Below, piece by piece: positions 51,666 to 59,244 of a stretch of 64,000 nucleotides of DNA. The DNA comes from Anaerolineae bacterium (lineage in GTDB: Bacteria; Chloroflexota; Anaerolineae; Anaerolineales; Anaerolineaceae). The translations under genes were made by a program, and so were the position numbers. The notes under the pieces are model-generated. The model was not told where the DNA came from, did not search any database, and saw only the letters and a list, made by a program, of their open reading frames with translations. The stretch lies in assembly GCA_013314735.1 (NCBI GenBank), contig JABUFD010000007.1:98645-162644 (forward strand), given 5' to 3'. Positions within the stretch are counted from its first letter, which is position 1. Every line of letters begins with the position of its first letter.

Positions 51666-52712
51666 CTAGAACTGCTGCAGGAAGCGCAGGTCGTTGCCCC
51701 AGAAATAGCGGATGTCGGTGATGTGGTGCTTGAGCATCGTGATCCGCTCCGGCCCCATCCCGGCCGCGAAGCCGCTGTATTTCTCGGGGTCGTAGCCGCC
51801 GTTGCGCAGCACGTTCGGGTGCACCATGCCGCAGCCGAGGATCTCGAGCCAACCGGAGTGCTTGCACACCTGGCAGCCCTTGCCGCCGCAGATGAAACAT
51901 TCCACATCCATCTCCGCGCTCGGTTCGGTGAAGGGGAAGTAATTCGGGCGCAGGCGGATGTGGGTATCGGGCGTGAACATGCGGTGCACGAAATCCTCCA
52001 GCGTACCGATCAGGTCGCCGAAGGTGACGTTTTCGCCCACCACCAGCAGCTCCACCTGGTTGAACTGGATCTCCGAACGGTAGGTGACCTGCTCATAGCG
52101 GTAGCACATCCCCGGCAGGATCACGCGGATCGGTTCGGGGTGGAAGTGGCGCATGGCATGGTACTGCCCGGGGGAAGTGTGCGTGCGCAGGAGCACGTCG
52201 GGGTCGGTGGTGAAGAAGGTGTCCTGCATATCGCGCGCGGGGTGGTGCAGCGGGAAGTTGAGCTTCCCGTAGTTGATCTCGTCCAGCTCCACCTCAGTGG
52301 ACTGGAACACCTGGAAGCCCATCTCGGCGAAGATGCGGTAGATTTCACGCAGGGTTTGCGTGGTGGGGTGCAGGCGGCCGCGTTCGGGTTGCCGCCCGGG
52401 CAGGGTGACATCGAGTTTGTCGCCGGCGAGGCTGGCCCGCAGGCGCGCCTGCTTCACCTGCTCACCGAACTCGGTCAGGGCGGCCTCGAGGGCGTTCTTA
52501 ACCTCGTTCGCCTTCTGCCCGATCAACGGGCGCAGGTCCGGCGCGGCATTGCGCAGCTGCTGGAAGGCCGCCATCACCGGGGCGGCTTTGCCCAGGTAGC
52601 GCGCGCGCCAGGCGAGCAGGTCGTTCTCGTCTTTGGCGCCGCGCAGGGCTTCCAGCGCCTCGGCGCGCACCGCCTCCAGCTGGTCGAGAATATTGGTTTG
52701 TTCTTCGGTCAT
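51666..52712 (-). CDS. pheS: Phenylalanyl-tRNA synthetase alpha subunit
   Basis: 348 residues. An N-terminal coiled-coil arm (about 1-85) binds tRNA, followed by the class II catalytic domain with LLRTHTSPGQYHAMRHFHPE, then YRYEQVTYRSEIQFNQVE (motif 2) and LGCGMVHPNVLRNGGYDPEK with GMGPERITML (motif 3). The insert CFICGGKGCQVCKHSGW is the cysteine-rich form found in several Gram-positive-type lineages. ATG 52712 follows AAAGGAGG. Control is by the T-box leader upstream. Confidence 0.97.
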   Translation of the reverse strand: MTEEQTNILDQLEAVRAEALEALRGAKDENDLLAWRARYLGKAAPVMAAFQQLRNAAPDLRPLIGQKANEVKNALEAALTEFGEQVKQARLRASLAGDKLDVTLPGRQPERGRLHPTTQTLREIYRIFAEMGFQVFQSTEVELDEINYGKLNFPLHHPARDMQDTFFTTDPDVLLRTHTSPGQYHAMRHFHPEPIRVILPGMCYRYEQVTYRSEIQFNQVELLVVGENVTFGDLIGTLEDFVHRMFTPDTHIRLRPNYFPFTEPSAEMDVECFICGGKGCQVCKHSGWLEILGCGMVHPNVLRNGGYDPEKYSGFAAGMGPERITMLKHHITDIRYFWGNDLRFLQQF

Positions 52713-52741
52713 GGAATCCTCCTTTGCAGGGGTTGAAAAAT

Positions 52742-53046
52742 AAAAAATCCTTGAAGCATCGACTGTCTTCAAGGACGAGTGTTGACCCGCGGTACCACCC
52801 TGATTGGCTGCCGCTTGGCAGCCCGCTTGGCCCGAACGTGGAGCGCGTGGGCTCCGAATCCGGCAGCGCCTGTAACGCCGCGCCGCTGCGTCCCCGACTA
52901 GTGGAAGGGCAACCTTCGTTCACCGGGGCGGCTCGGGAGGGAACTTCAACTGGTTTCGGCACGGGTGCGGGTCTCAATCCACTGCCCGCACGTCCCTGTC
53001 GGCTTCTGCCAGCCTACTTTTCTCCGTCATCGCCTTTGGGGTTATT
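52742..53046 (-). promoter_or_regulatory. T-box riboswitch leader of pheST
   Basis: Minus strand. The conserved T-box sequence AGGGTGGTACCGCG is exact (52801 down to 52788). After it a terminator stem TCCTTGAAG (52775-52767) pairs with CTTCAAGGA (52756-52748), followed by TTTTTT. The 5' part is a long structured Stem I region of about 200 nt with an AGTAGGC element. Uncharged tRNA-Phe should pair with the specifier and the T-box bulge, favouring antitermination. A TTC candidate specifier (TTGAAGTTCCC) is seen but not proven. The leader is about 330 nt to the start codon. Confidence 0.93.
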
Positions 53047-53052
53047 ACCTCT

Positions 53053-53081
53053 ATTGTAGCGCAGGATGGGGGGATTGGCAA
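53053..53081 (-). promoter_or_regulatory. Promoter of the pheST T-box transcript
   Basis: Minus strand: TTGCCA (53081-53076), 17-base spacer, TACAAT (53058-53053). Start of transcription is expected near 53046. Confidence 0.7.
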
Positions 53082-53094
53082 GATGGAGGTGGCA

Positions 53095-53260
53095 AACTTA
53101 AGACATCCGAAGTCTCCACGAGGCATTTTAATGAAGGCCATTTTCCATCCGCGCCATGCCGAAAGCCGGAGATTGCTGTGCAGCTTTCGGATGCCTGGGC
53201 GTGCCGTGTCCAAAACCCGCCAGGTGCGCCTCCCCGATATTGGTGATTGTATTCTGCTGC
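53095..53260. repeat. Family D repeat, diverged copy
   Basis: AGACATCCGAAGTCT (about 53101-53115) and CATGCCGAAAGCC/GCTTTCGGATGCC further on form an imperfect inverted arrangement like that at 23323-23418. No gene lies in this stretch. Confidence 0.65.
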
Positions 53261-53343
53261 CCGGTGTGGGTATACTATCCATAAGCGGCCAGTGAACCCG
53301 GTCTGCCCCATGACCGGCAACCAGCCTGGCCCGGGGAGCGCCT

Positions 53344-53856
53344 ATGGATGAGAAGCGTGAAGGCTTGGGCGGTGGATTGCCTGAATTCCACCAGATCGAA
53401 CTCGAAAAGATGTATGAAGCCCGGTTATCGATGGCCAACTTGCGCGGGCAGTGCGCCACGTTTTTCGGCACGGCCAACCTGGCGGTGATCAGCCTGGCAC
53501 TCACCGTCAAGGAAGCCAGCCTGTTCCTGTTTGCCGCCCTGCTGCTGTGGGCGGCGATCATCCTCGATGCGCGCATGCAGTTATCACTGCTGGGGTATTC
53601 CTTCCGGATCACCCAGTTGGGCCGCATGTATGGCATCGACGGTGGTTACTATTCCCTGTTGAAACCCGGCCCCTCGATGCAGTATGTGCGCCTGCTGCTG
53701 GATGAGCATGATCCCATCCGGCAGCGCAGCGGTTTGCGAAAGCTTCCTTTTCGTTACCTGGATGCCACCTCGTTCTGGTTTCCACTTTCTATCAGCCTGT
53801 TGGAATTCCTGCTGGGGCTGTACCTGTGGGTGGCCTGCGGCTGGACCATTTTTTAA
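53344..53856 (+). CDS. Small membrane protein, function unknown
   Basis: 170 residues. A charged N-terminal helix (LPEFHQIELEKMYEARLSMANLRG) precedes two adjacent membrane helices (about 38-75), a cytoplasmic loop with LGRMYGIDGGYYSLLKPGPS, and a C-terminal membrane helix (about 145-168). GGGAG precedes ATG 53344. No family was recognised; the layout resembles small membrane proteins of the RipA/octaspanin-unrelated kind, and no function is proposed. Confidence 0.7.
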   Translation: MDEKREGLGGGLPEFHQIELEKMYEARLSMANLRGQCATFFGTANLAVISLALTVKEASLFLFAALLLWAAIILDARMQLSLLGYSFRITQLGRMYGIDGGYYSLLKPGPSMQYVRLLLDEHDPIRQRSGLRKLPFRYLDATSFWFPLSISLLEFLLGLYLWVACGWTIF

Positions 53857-53859
53857 TCC

Positions 53860-54168
53860 CCGGTGGCATGACACGAGGATGTCGCTTCGGATGGAGAATG
53901 TCGCTTCGGATGAAGAATGTCGCTTCGACAAGCTCAGCGACCGTTATCATGCGGCGACCGTTGCATTAACACGCTCCTCGTTAACACGCACCCTGAGCCT
54001 GTCGAAGGGTGATCTTAACTTACCCGCACGTTGTCGCTTCGGACGGAGGATGTCGCTTCGATGATTGCTGAGCCTGTCGAACCACAGACTCAGCGACCGT
54101 TATCGTTAACACGCTCCCCGAGCTTGTCGAGGGGAGATCATCAGTTACCCGCAACAACCCCGGTTCCC
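53860..54168. repeat. Family B repeat cluster
   Basis: At least four partial copies, including ATGTCGCTTCGGATG three times, TCGACAAGCTCAGCGACCG, CCCTGAGCCTGTCGAAGGG and CTCCCCGAGCTTGTCGAGGG. Inverted stems such as GTCGCT/AGCGAC are possible. It lies at the 3' ends of two convergent genes. Confidence 0.85.
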
Positions 54169-57100
54169 CTACGGCACCGCCCATTCCCAGCGGTCGGCAG
54201 GATCGGGGTAGGCGGGATGAGGCGCCAGGGACAGGTACCCGTACAGCTCGTACTGCGCCAGCAGGTAAGCGCCCGTACCCACAAACAGGTGCCCGTGTTG
54301 ATCGTAGAAGCGCATCAGGTTCTCGTAGCGCGCACGGGCTTCCTCCTCATTGGTGAAATTGACCATGGTTTCAAAATAGGGGATGTAGGCGCTGTCGAAT
54401 TCCTGCTGCAGCAGCTCGCGGATGGGGGCTGAATTTTCGGGATTGAGCCAGCTCATCGGGGTGTCAATGCCGGCCTGTTCCATCCGCCCGCGGCTGATGG
54501 CGGAAAAGCCCTGCAAATCCGCCCAGTTGGCCACCGTGATCACATGCCAGGGGGCTTCGCTGGCGCCGTAATCGGGCCACAGGTCCACCACATTATTGGC
54601 GGCATCCAGCTCCCACAGGTCGCGGTAGACTTCGATCGTGAGCGGGTCGGTGGATTTGATGCGCCAGGCGACGATCCCGCCGTCGTGCGGGTTGGGTGCA
54701 AACGGGTCATACCCATCGGCATCGGGATGGCTGCGGTAGAGCTGGTAGATCAGGTGGAAGACCACATCCGCCGCGCTGAAGGGCGAGCCATCGTGCCAGG
54801 TGACGGCCTGGTACAGGTCCGCGGGGTAGGTGACGGTGCTTTTGACGGCCACGGTGCGGCCTTCGGGGAAGGCCTGCGCGGCGGTGATGAACTGGTTGGC
54901 CTTCAGGTCCCAATCGACCCAGGCTTCCGGCGGCACTTCGATCACATCGGTGAAGTTGAGCTGCACGCCGCTCTCATCGGGGCGGATGGGGACGCCCTCC
55001 ACGGCGGTGATGACGGCGGATTCCACCCGGTAGGGCACCGGCAGCTGCAGGACGGGGTTGTAGACCATCCCGCCGCTGTTGATGGCATGCAGCCACTGCC
55101 GGTCGCCGGCGCAATCGGCCTCCACGGCGGTCACCAGGTCGCAGAACATGTCGGGCATGCCAAGGGTAAGGGTGCCGCCCTCCTGCTCCTTGTAGCGCAG
55201 GGTGAGTGCCCACAGCGGCAGATCAAACACCCCCGCCAGCGGATCGAGCGCGGCGCGTACCGCCGGGCTGGCGGCCTGCGCGGCCTGGCCTTCCGCAAGG
55301 AACAGGCGGTAGGGGGCGTCATTGTAATAGCGGATGGCATCATCCATCAGGCTGTCGCGCTGTTTCACCGAGGTATATTCCCTTTGCGCCAGCAGGTTGG
55401 CCGCGAGATCATATTCCGGGTTGACCTGGGTGTAAGACTGCCACAGCGGGGAAAACCCGGCATATTCGCTGACATCACTGCTGTAGAACTGGAAATCCGG
55501 CCCGGCATCGCGGATCCAATCGTCATTGTTCCAGGCGCCGGTATAGAGGTGCCAGGCGCCTTCGCGCGGGTCGCCGTACAGCCACAGTTCCTGTGCTTCA
55601 GCGCCGCCCAGGTAGCGGCGTTCCACCTGGAACCCGACCGATTCCAGCTGCCCGGCAATGTAGTCGCCGAGGGGTACGCGCAGGCCGTTGCTGTCATCGC
55701 GGATGAGGAACACCAGCACCAGCGGTTCACCCTGGTAGTGCCAGGTGCCGCCGACCCGCTCCGCCCCCAGGCGCTGCATTTCTTTGGTGATGATCTCTCC
55801 GGCGAGGTCGGGCTGGTAGCGGTAGGTGTCTTCCAGTTCGCGCAGCCGGTCAAACTGCCAGTCATCGCGGGTGTTGCGCGGCACCGGCACCCAGCGCGGC
55901 TGCGCCAACCCGCCGAAAATTTCCTGCGCAATGAACTCGCGGTCGATCAGGAAGTTAAGCGCGCGGCGGATGTCAGGCGAACTGAAGGGGTTAAGCGCGC
56001 CGCTTCCTTTAAAGGTGGGATTGCCGGCGGGGTTAATGGTCAACTCGTACACCCGGTTGGTATAGATCAACGGTTCCAGGTTGCTGCCGCTGATCTCGTA
56101 AAACTGGAAGGGCTGGTCATAAGCCAGCGAGCTAAGCTGCAATTCGCCGGCGGCGGTGCGGGCAATGGCATCCTCCCGGCTGGCGTAGACAATCACGATC
56201 TCATCCAGCCAGCCGCCGCGGCGCTCGGTGCCGGAAACCACTTCGGCTTCGGCCGGGTTTTGCTCTTCCGCCGCGCTTTGCTGGCCCTGGTTGACCTCCG
56301 CCACCTTGGTGCGGTTGATGTCCTGCTGGCTCAGCCCGGCGGCGGTGGGCACCTGCGGGGGAGATTCAAACCACCCGGGCAGGACGAAAACAGCGAACAA
56401 CACCAGCGCCACCACCGCGGCGCCGATACCGGCCCACAGCCACGGGAATTTCTTTTTCGGCCCAGCCTGTGCGGCGCGGGGCGGCGGCTGCGGGGCGGCG
56501 TGTTCCACCGGGGTGTAATCCGCCAGGGCGGTGGCATCTTCCTCGACAGCGATCACGGTCGGTTCTTCGCGCAGCACAATGTCATTGAGCGCGGTGAGCT
56601 CCTCCTGCGCGTCAAACCCGGCCAGGGCGGTGGCATCTTCTTCAACAGCGATCGCGGTCGGTTCTTCCGCCGGCACGAAATCGGCCAGGGCGGTGGGTTC
56701 CTCTTCCGCGGCAGGCGCCTGCGGTTCCGGCGGCAGGTCGAACGGCAGTTCCCGCTTCGACGGCGGTTCGGGCGCGGCGGCGGTGGGCTGCGGCACAGCC
56801 CCGGCAGCGGGTGCCGGGGCGGGGTATGCGCCGGAATCACCGATCACACCCCGCAGGCTGGCGATGAAGGCGCCGGTGTCGGGGTAGCGCTGCGCCGGTT
56901 TTTTCTCCAGCGCGGTGCGGATCAGGGCGCAGGCATTCTCTGCCAGGTCGGGCACCAGGATGCGCGGATCGGGCAGCGGTTCGGTAACGTGCATCAGCAG
57001 GGTCTGGATCGGGGTATCGCCCTGGTAGGGCTTTTTGCCGGTCACCAGTTCATAAAAGATGATCCCCAGCGCGTACTGGTCCACGTGGTGGTCAAAATCC

Positions 57101-57657
57101 TTGCCGATCTGCTCCGGCGCCATGTAATCGGGGGTGCCCACGCCCACGCCGGTGGCGGTGAGGGTGACGCCCTCCTGGTCGAGCAGCTTGACGATGCCGA
57201 AATCGGCCAGCTTGGGGGTGCGCATTTCATCAAAGAGGATGTTGGCGGGTTTTACATCGCGGTGGATCATGCCGCGCTGGTGGATGTAGTGCAGGGCTTC
57301 GGCGATGGGCAGCAACAGGCGCGCGGCTTCAACGGGCGGGTGGGCCTGCCCCAGGTGCTGCTTAAGGGTGCCGTTGGGCATGTATTCCAGCACCAGGTAC
57401 ACGCCCTGGCTGTCCTGGCCGTAATCATACACGTGCACGATATTGGGATGGCTGAAGCGCGCCATCGCTTTGGCTTCACGCTGGAAGCGCTGGATGAACT
57501 GCTCGCGCTGGCTTTCCATCACGCCCATCACATGCAGGCGCTTGAGGGCCACCTCGCGCTCGAGGCGTTCATCCAGTGCCAGGTAGACGGTCCCCATCCC
57601 GCCTTCCCCCAGTTTGCGAACAATCCGGTAACGATGGTCGATCATGGCTTCGGGCAT
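54169..57657 (-). CDS. Ser/Thr kinase fused to an extracytoplasmic solute-binding domain
   Basis: 1162 residues. Cytoplasmic kinase domain (about 7-275): LGEGGMGTVY, K39, H132-R-D134 in IHRDVKPANILFD, DFGIVKLL, APEQ. A long acidic linker (about 290-400) repeats EEPTAIAVEEDATALA-like units. One membrane helix (about 403-428) leads to a large outside domain (about 480-1140) of the family 5 (oligopeptide/dipeptide) solute-binding type (LNFLIDREFIAQEIFGG; AVTWHDGSPFSAADVVFHL). The likely role is a receptor kinase sensing peptides or similar ligands; this is inferred. Start 57657 is preferred (AAGGGA eight bases upstream) over ATG 57666. No transporter genes are adjacent. Confidence 0.93.
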   Translation of the reverse strand: MPEAMIDHRYRIVRKLGEGGMGTVYLALDERLEREVALKRLHVMGVMESQREQFIQRFQREAKAMARFSHPNIVHVYDYGQDSQGVYLVLEYMPNGTLKQHLGQAHPPVEAARLLLPIAEALHYIHQRGMIHRDVKPANILFDEMRTPKLADFGIVKLLDQEGVTLTATGVGVGTPDYMAPEQIGKDFDHHVDQYALGIIFYELVTGKKPYQGDTPIQTLLMHVTEPLPDPRILVPDLAENACALIRTALEKKPAQRYPDTGAFIASLRGVIGDSGAYPAPAPAAGAVPQPTAAAPEPPSKRELPFDLPPEPQAPAAEEEPTALADFVPAEEPTAIAVEEDATALAGFDAQEELTALNDIVLREEPTVIAVEEDATALADYTPVEHAAPQPPPRAAQAGPKKKFPWLWAGIGAAVVALVLFAVFVLPGWFESPPQVPTAAGLSQQDINRTKVAEVNQGQQSAAEEQNPAEAEVVSGTERRGGWLDEIVIVYASREDAIARTAAGELQLSSLAYDQPFQFYEISGSNLEPLIYTNRVYELTINPAGNPTFKGSGALNPFSSPDIRRALNFLIDREFIAQEIFGGLAQPRWVPVPRNTRDDWQFDRLRELEDTYRYQPDLAGEIITKEMQRLGAERVGGTWHYQGEPLVLVFLIRDDSNGLRVPLGDYIAGQLESVGFQVERRYLGGAEAQELWLYGDPREGAWHLYTGAWNNDDWIRDAGPDFQFYSSDVSEYAGFSPLWQSYTQVNPEYDLAANLLAQREYTSVKQRDSLMDDAIRYYNDAPYRLFLAEGQAAQAASPAVRAALDPLAGVFDLPLWALTLRYKEQEGGTLTLGMPDMFCDLVTAVEADCAGDRQWLHAINSGGMVYNPVLQLPVPYRVESAVITAVEGVPIRPDESGVQLNFTDVIEVPPEAWVDWDLKANQFITAAQAFPEGRTVAVKSTVTYPADLYQAVTWHDGSPFSAADVVFHLIYQLYRSHPDADGYDPFAPNPHDGGIVAWRIKSTDPLTIEVYRDLWELDAANNVVDLWPDYGASEAPWHVITVANWADLQGFSAISRGRMEQAGIDTPMSWLNPENSAPIRELLQQEFDSAYIPYFETMVNFTNEEEARARYENLMRFYDQHGHLFVGTGAYLLAQYELYGYLSLAPHPAYPDPADRWEWAVP

Positions 57658-57759
57658 GCTCCACATCCCTTCTCTGCTGGTGCCTGTTTCCCCCTGCCGA
57701 TGAACGCGCCCGCCCTGCTCTTTCCCCGAAGGGCGGTTGGTTCCATTTGATTATACAAA

Positions 57760-58020
57760 AAAAGCGCCGCTTTGCGGCAGCCAGTTTGCCGTTACAACGC
57801 CCCCCATTAACACGCACCCCGAGCCCGTGGTTCGACAGGCTCACCAACCATTGAGGGGAGGTTACAAGTTACTCGCGACAACGTCGCTTCGACCCTTCGA
57901 CAAGCTCAGGGACCCACTCAGCGACCTTTAAAATGTGTGGTTCGACAGGCTCAACATTAACACGCTCCCCGAGCCCGTGGTTCGACAGGCTCACCAACCA
58001 TTGAGGGGAGGTTATATCTT
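57760..58020. repeat. Family B repeat cluster
   Basis: Two near-identical stretches (about 57810-57860 and 57960-58010; CCCGAGCCCGTGGTTCGACA and GGCTCACCAACCATTGAGG), plus GTCGCTTCGACCCTTCGACA and AGCTCAGGGACCC between them. Confidence 0.85.
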
Positions 58021-58045
58021 ACCCGGTAATCGCAGATTCTTCGGC

Positions 58046-58074
58046 TTGAATCCGCGGGCGGCGTACCGTATAAT
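58046..58074 (+). promoter_or_regulatory. Promoter of the second CPBP gene
   Basis: TTGAAT (58046-58051), 17-base spacer, TATAAT (58069-58074), about 110 bases before ATG 58184. Confidence 0.6.
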
Positions 58075-58183
58075 CGATGTGAGTACTTTTTAAGGCCACA
58101 TCCTGACAACAGGACCTCGATCTGCATCGCTTGTGAATCGAGGTTGTTCTCTTGCCATTCATGCGGAAGGAAGGTGCACTGCC

Positions 58184-58978
58184 ATGAAAAAACACCCGGT
58201 TGTTTGGTTCTATCTCCTCGCTTTTGCCACCGCCTGGCTGGGCTGGGTTCCCATTGCCCTGGGGTCGCACGGTATCGCCCCGTTTGACAATCCCTACTTC
58301 CAGTTTCTTCTCCTCTTGCCAGCCATCGGCCCGGCGTTTGCGGCAATCCTTGTCACCCGTGCGGCACATGGCAAGGCCGGGGTGCGCGCCTTGCTCCGGG
58401 CGTGCGTCCAATGGCGGACGGGCGTGGTGTGGTACCTTGTCGCCGTGCTGGGCCCCCTGGCTGTTCTGCTGGCGGCGCAAGGCATCACAAAATTACTCGG
58501 CCTGCCGGTAACACACGCTGCCCCGCAGGGAGACCTGCTCCCGATGGTGATTTCCGCGCTGGTGATGGCGTTGCTCTCGAACCCGTTTGAAGAAATGGGG
58601 TGGCGCGGGTTTGCCCTGCCCCACCTGCAGAAACGCTACACCGCCCTGCCTGCCACCCTGGTGGTGGGGGTGCTGTGGGGGTTATGGCATTTGCCGCTGT
58701 TCTTCTGGGCCGGCAACCCGATTTCCGAGCATCCGTTCCTGCCCTGGCTGATCAGTACGGTGGCTGCCGCTTTTGTGTATACCTGGCTCTACAACAGCAC
58801 CAAGGGCAGTATCCTGCTGGTGGCGCTGTTCCACGTGGCACTGAACACCTTCGGTGTGCTGGTGCCGGGCGTGTCAGTCAGTGCCCTGGCCATTTTGTAC
58901 AGCCTTGCCGCTATCGCACTGGTGGCGGTGGTGGGCAGCACAAATCTTTCCCGCCAGGAGAGAACACGTAGTGGCTGA
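58184..58978 (+). CDS. CPBP family intramembrane metalloprotease
   Basis: 264 residues, about eight membrane helices. CPBP motifs: E136-E137-MGW-R141 (FEEMGWRGFALP), LWGLWHLPLFFW and LFHVALN. It belongs to the larger CPBP group with a conserved Trp after the first helix (FATAWLGWVP). Family chemistry is Glu/His-based proteolysis in the membrane; targets are unknown. AAGGAAGGTG lies before ATG 58184 and a good promoter is upstream. The gene is followed by a family B repeat cluster. Confidence 0.9.
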   Translation: MKKHPVVWFYLLAFATAWLGWVPIALGSHGIAPFDNPYFQFLLLLPAIGPAFAAILVTRAAHGKAGVRALLRACVQWRTGVVWYLVAVLGPLAVLLAAQGITKLLGLPVTHAAPQGDLLPMVISALVMALLSNPFEEMGWRGFALPHLQKRYTALPATLVVGVLWGLWHLPLFFWAGNPISEHPFLPWLISTVAAAFVYTWLYNSTKGSILLVALFHVALNTFGVLVPGVSVSALAILYSLAAIALVAVVGSTNLSRQERTRSG

Positions 58979-58984
58979 CTGTTG

Positions 58985-59185
58985 CAGTCAAACGCACCCC
59001 GAGCCTGTGGTTCGACAGGCTCAACAACCATTGAGGGATGGTTATATATTTCTCGCGACAACGTCGCTTCGACAGGCTCAGCGACCGTTAAAATGTGTGG
59101 TTCGACAGGCTCAACATTAACACGCTCCCCGAGCTTGTCGAGGGGAGATTCCAAGTTACTCGCGACGGCGTCACCTCGCCAGGCA
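58985..59185. repeat. Family B repeat cluster
   Basis: ACGCACCCCGAGCCTGTGG, TTCGACAGGCTCAACAACCA, GTCGCTTCGACAGGCTCAGC and CTCCCCGAGCTTGTCGAGG. It lies between two co-directional genes. Confidence 0.85.
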
Positions 59186-59195
59186 ACTTTTTGCG

Positions 59196-59201
59196 TATAA
59201 T
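59196..59201 (+). promoter_or_regulatory. -10 box of the membrane nuclease-fold gene
   Basis: TATAAT, 43 bases before ATG 59245 and just after the repeat cluster. Confidence 0.45.
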
Positions 59202-59244
59202 GGAGGCAATTGCATCCCGCCAAAAAACCCAAGGAGCCGCCCCG

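Noticed and set aside
54544..57750. A 1068-codon open frame on the plus strand
   Set aside because: It is exactly antisense to the kinase/solute-binding gene, has no recognisable domains, and arises from GC-rich third positions.
59095..59244. N-terminal extension of the membrane nuclease-fold gene
   Set aside because: It is translated from a family B repeat and passes through the -10 box.
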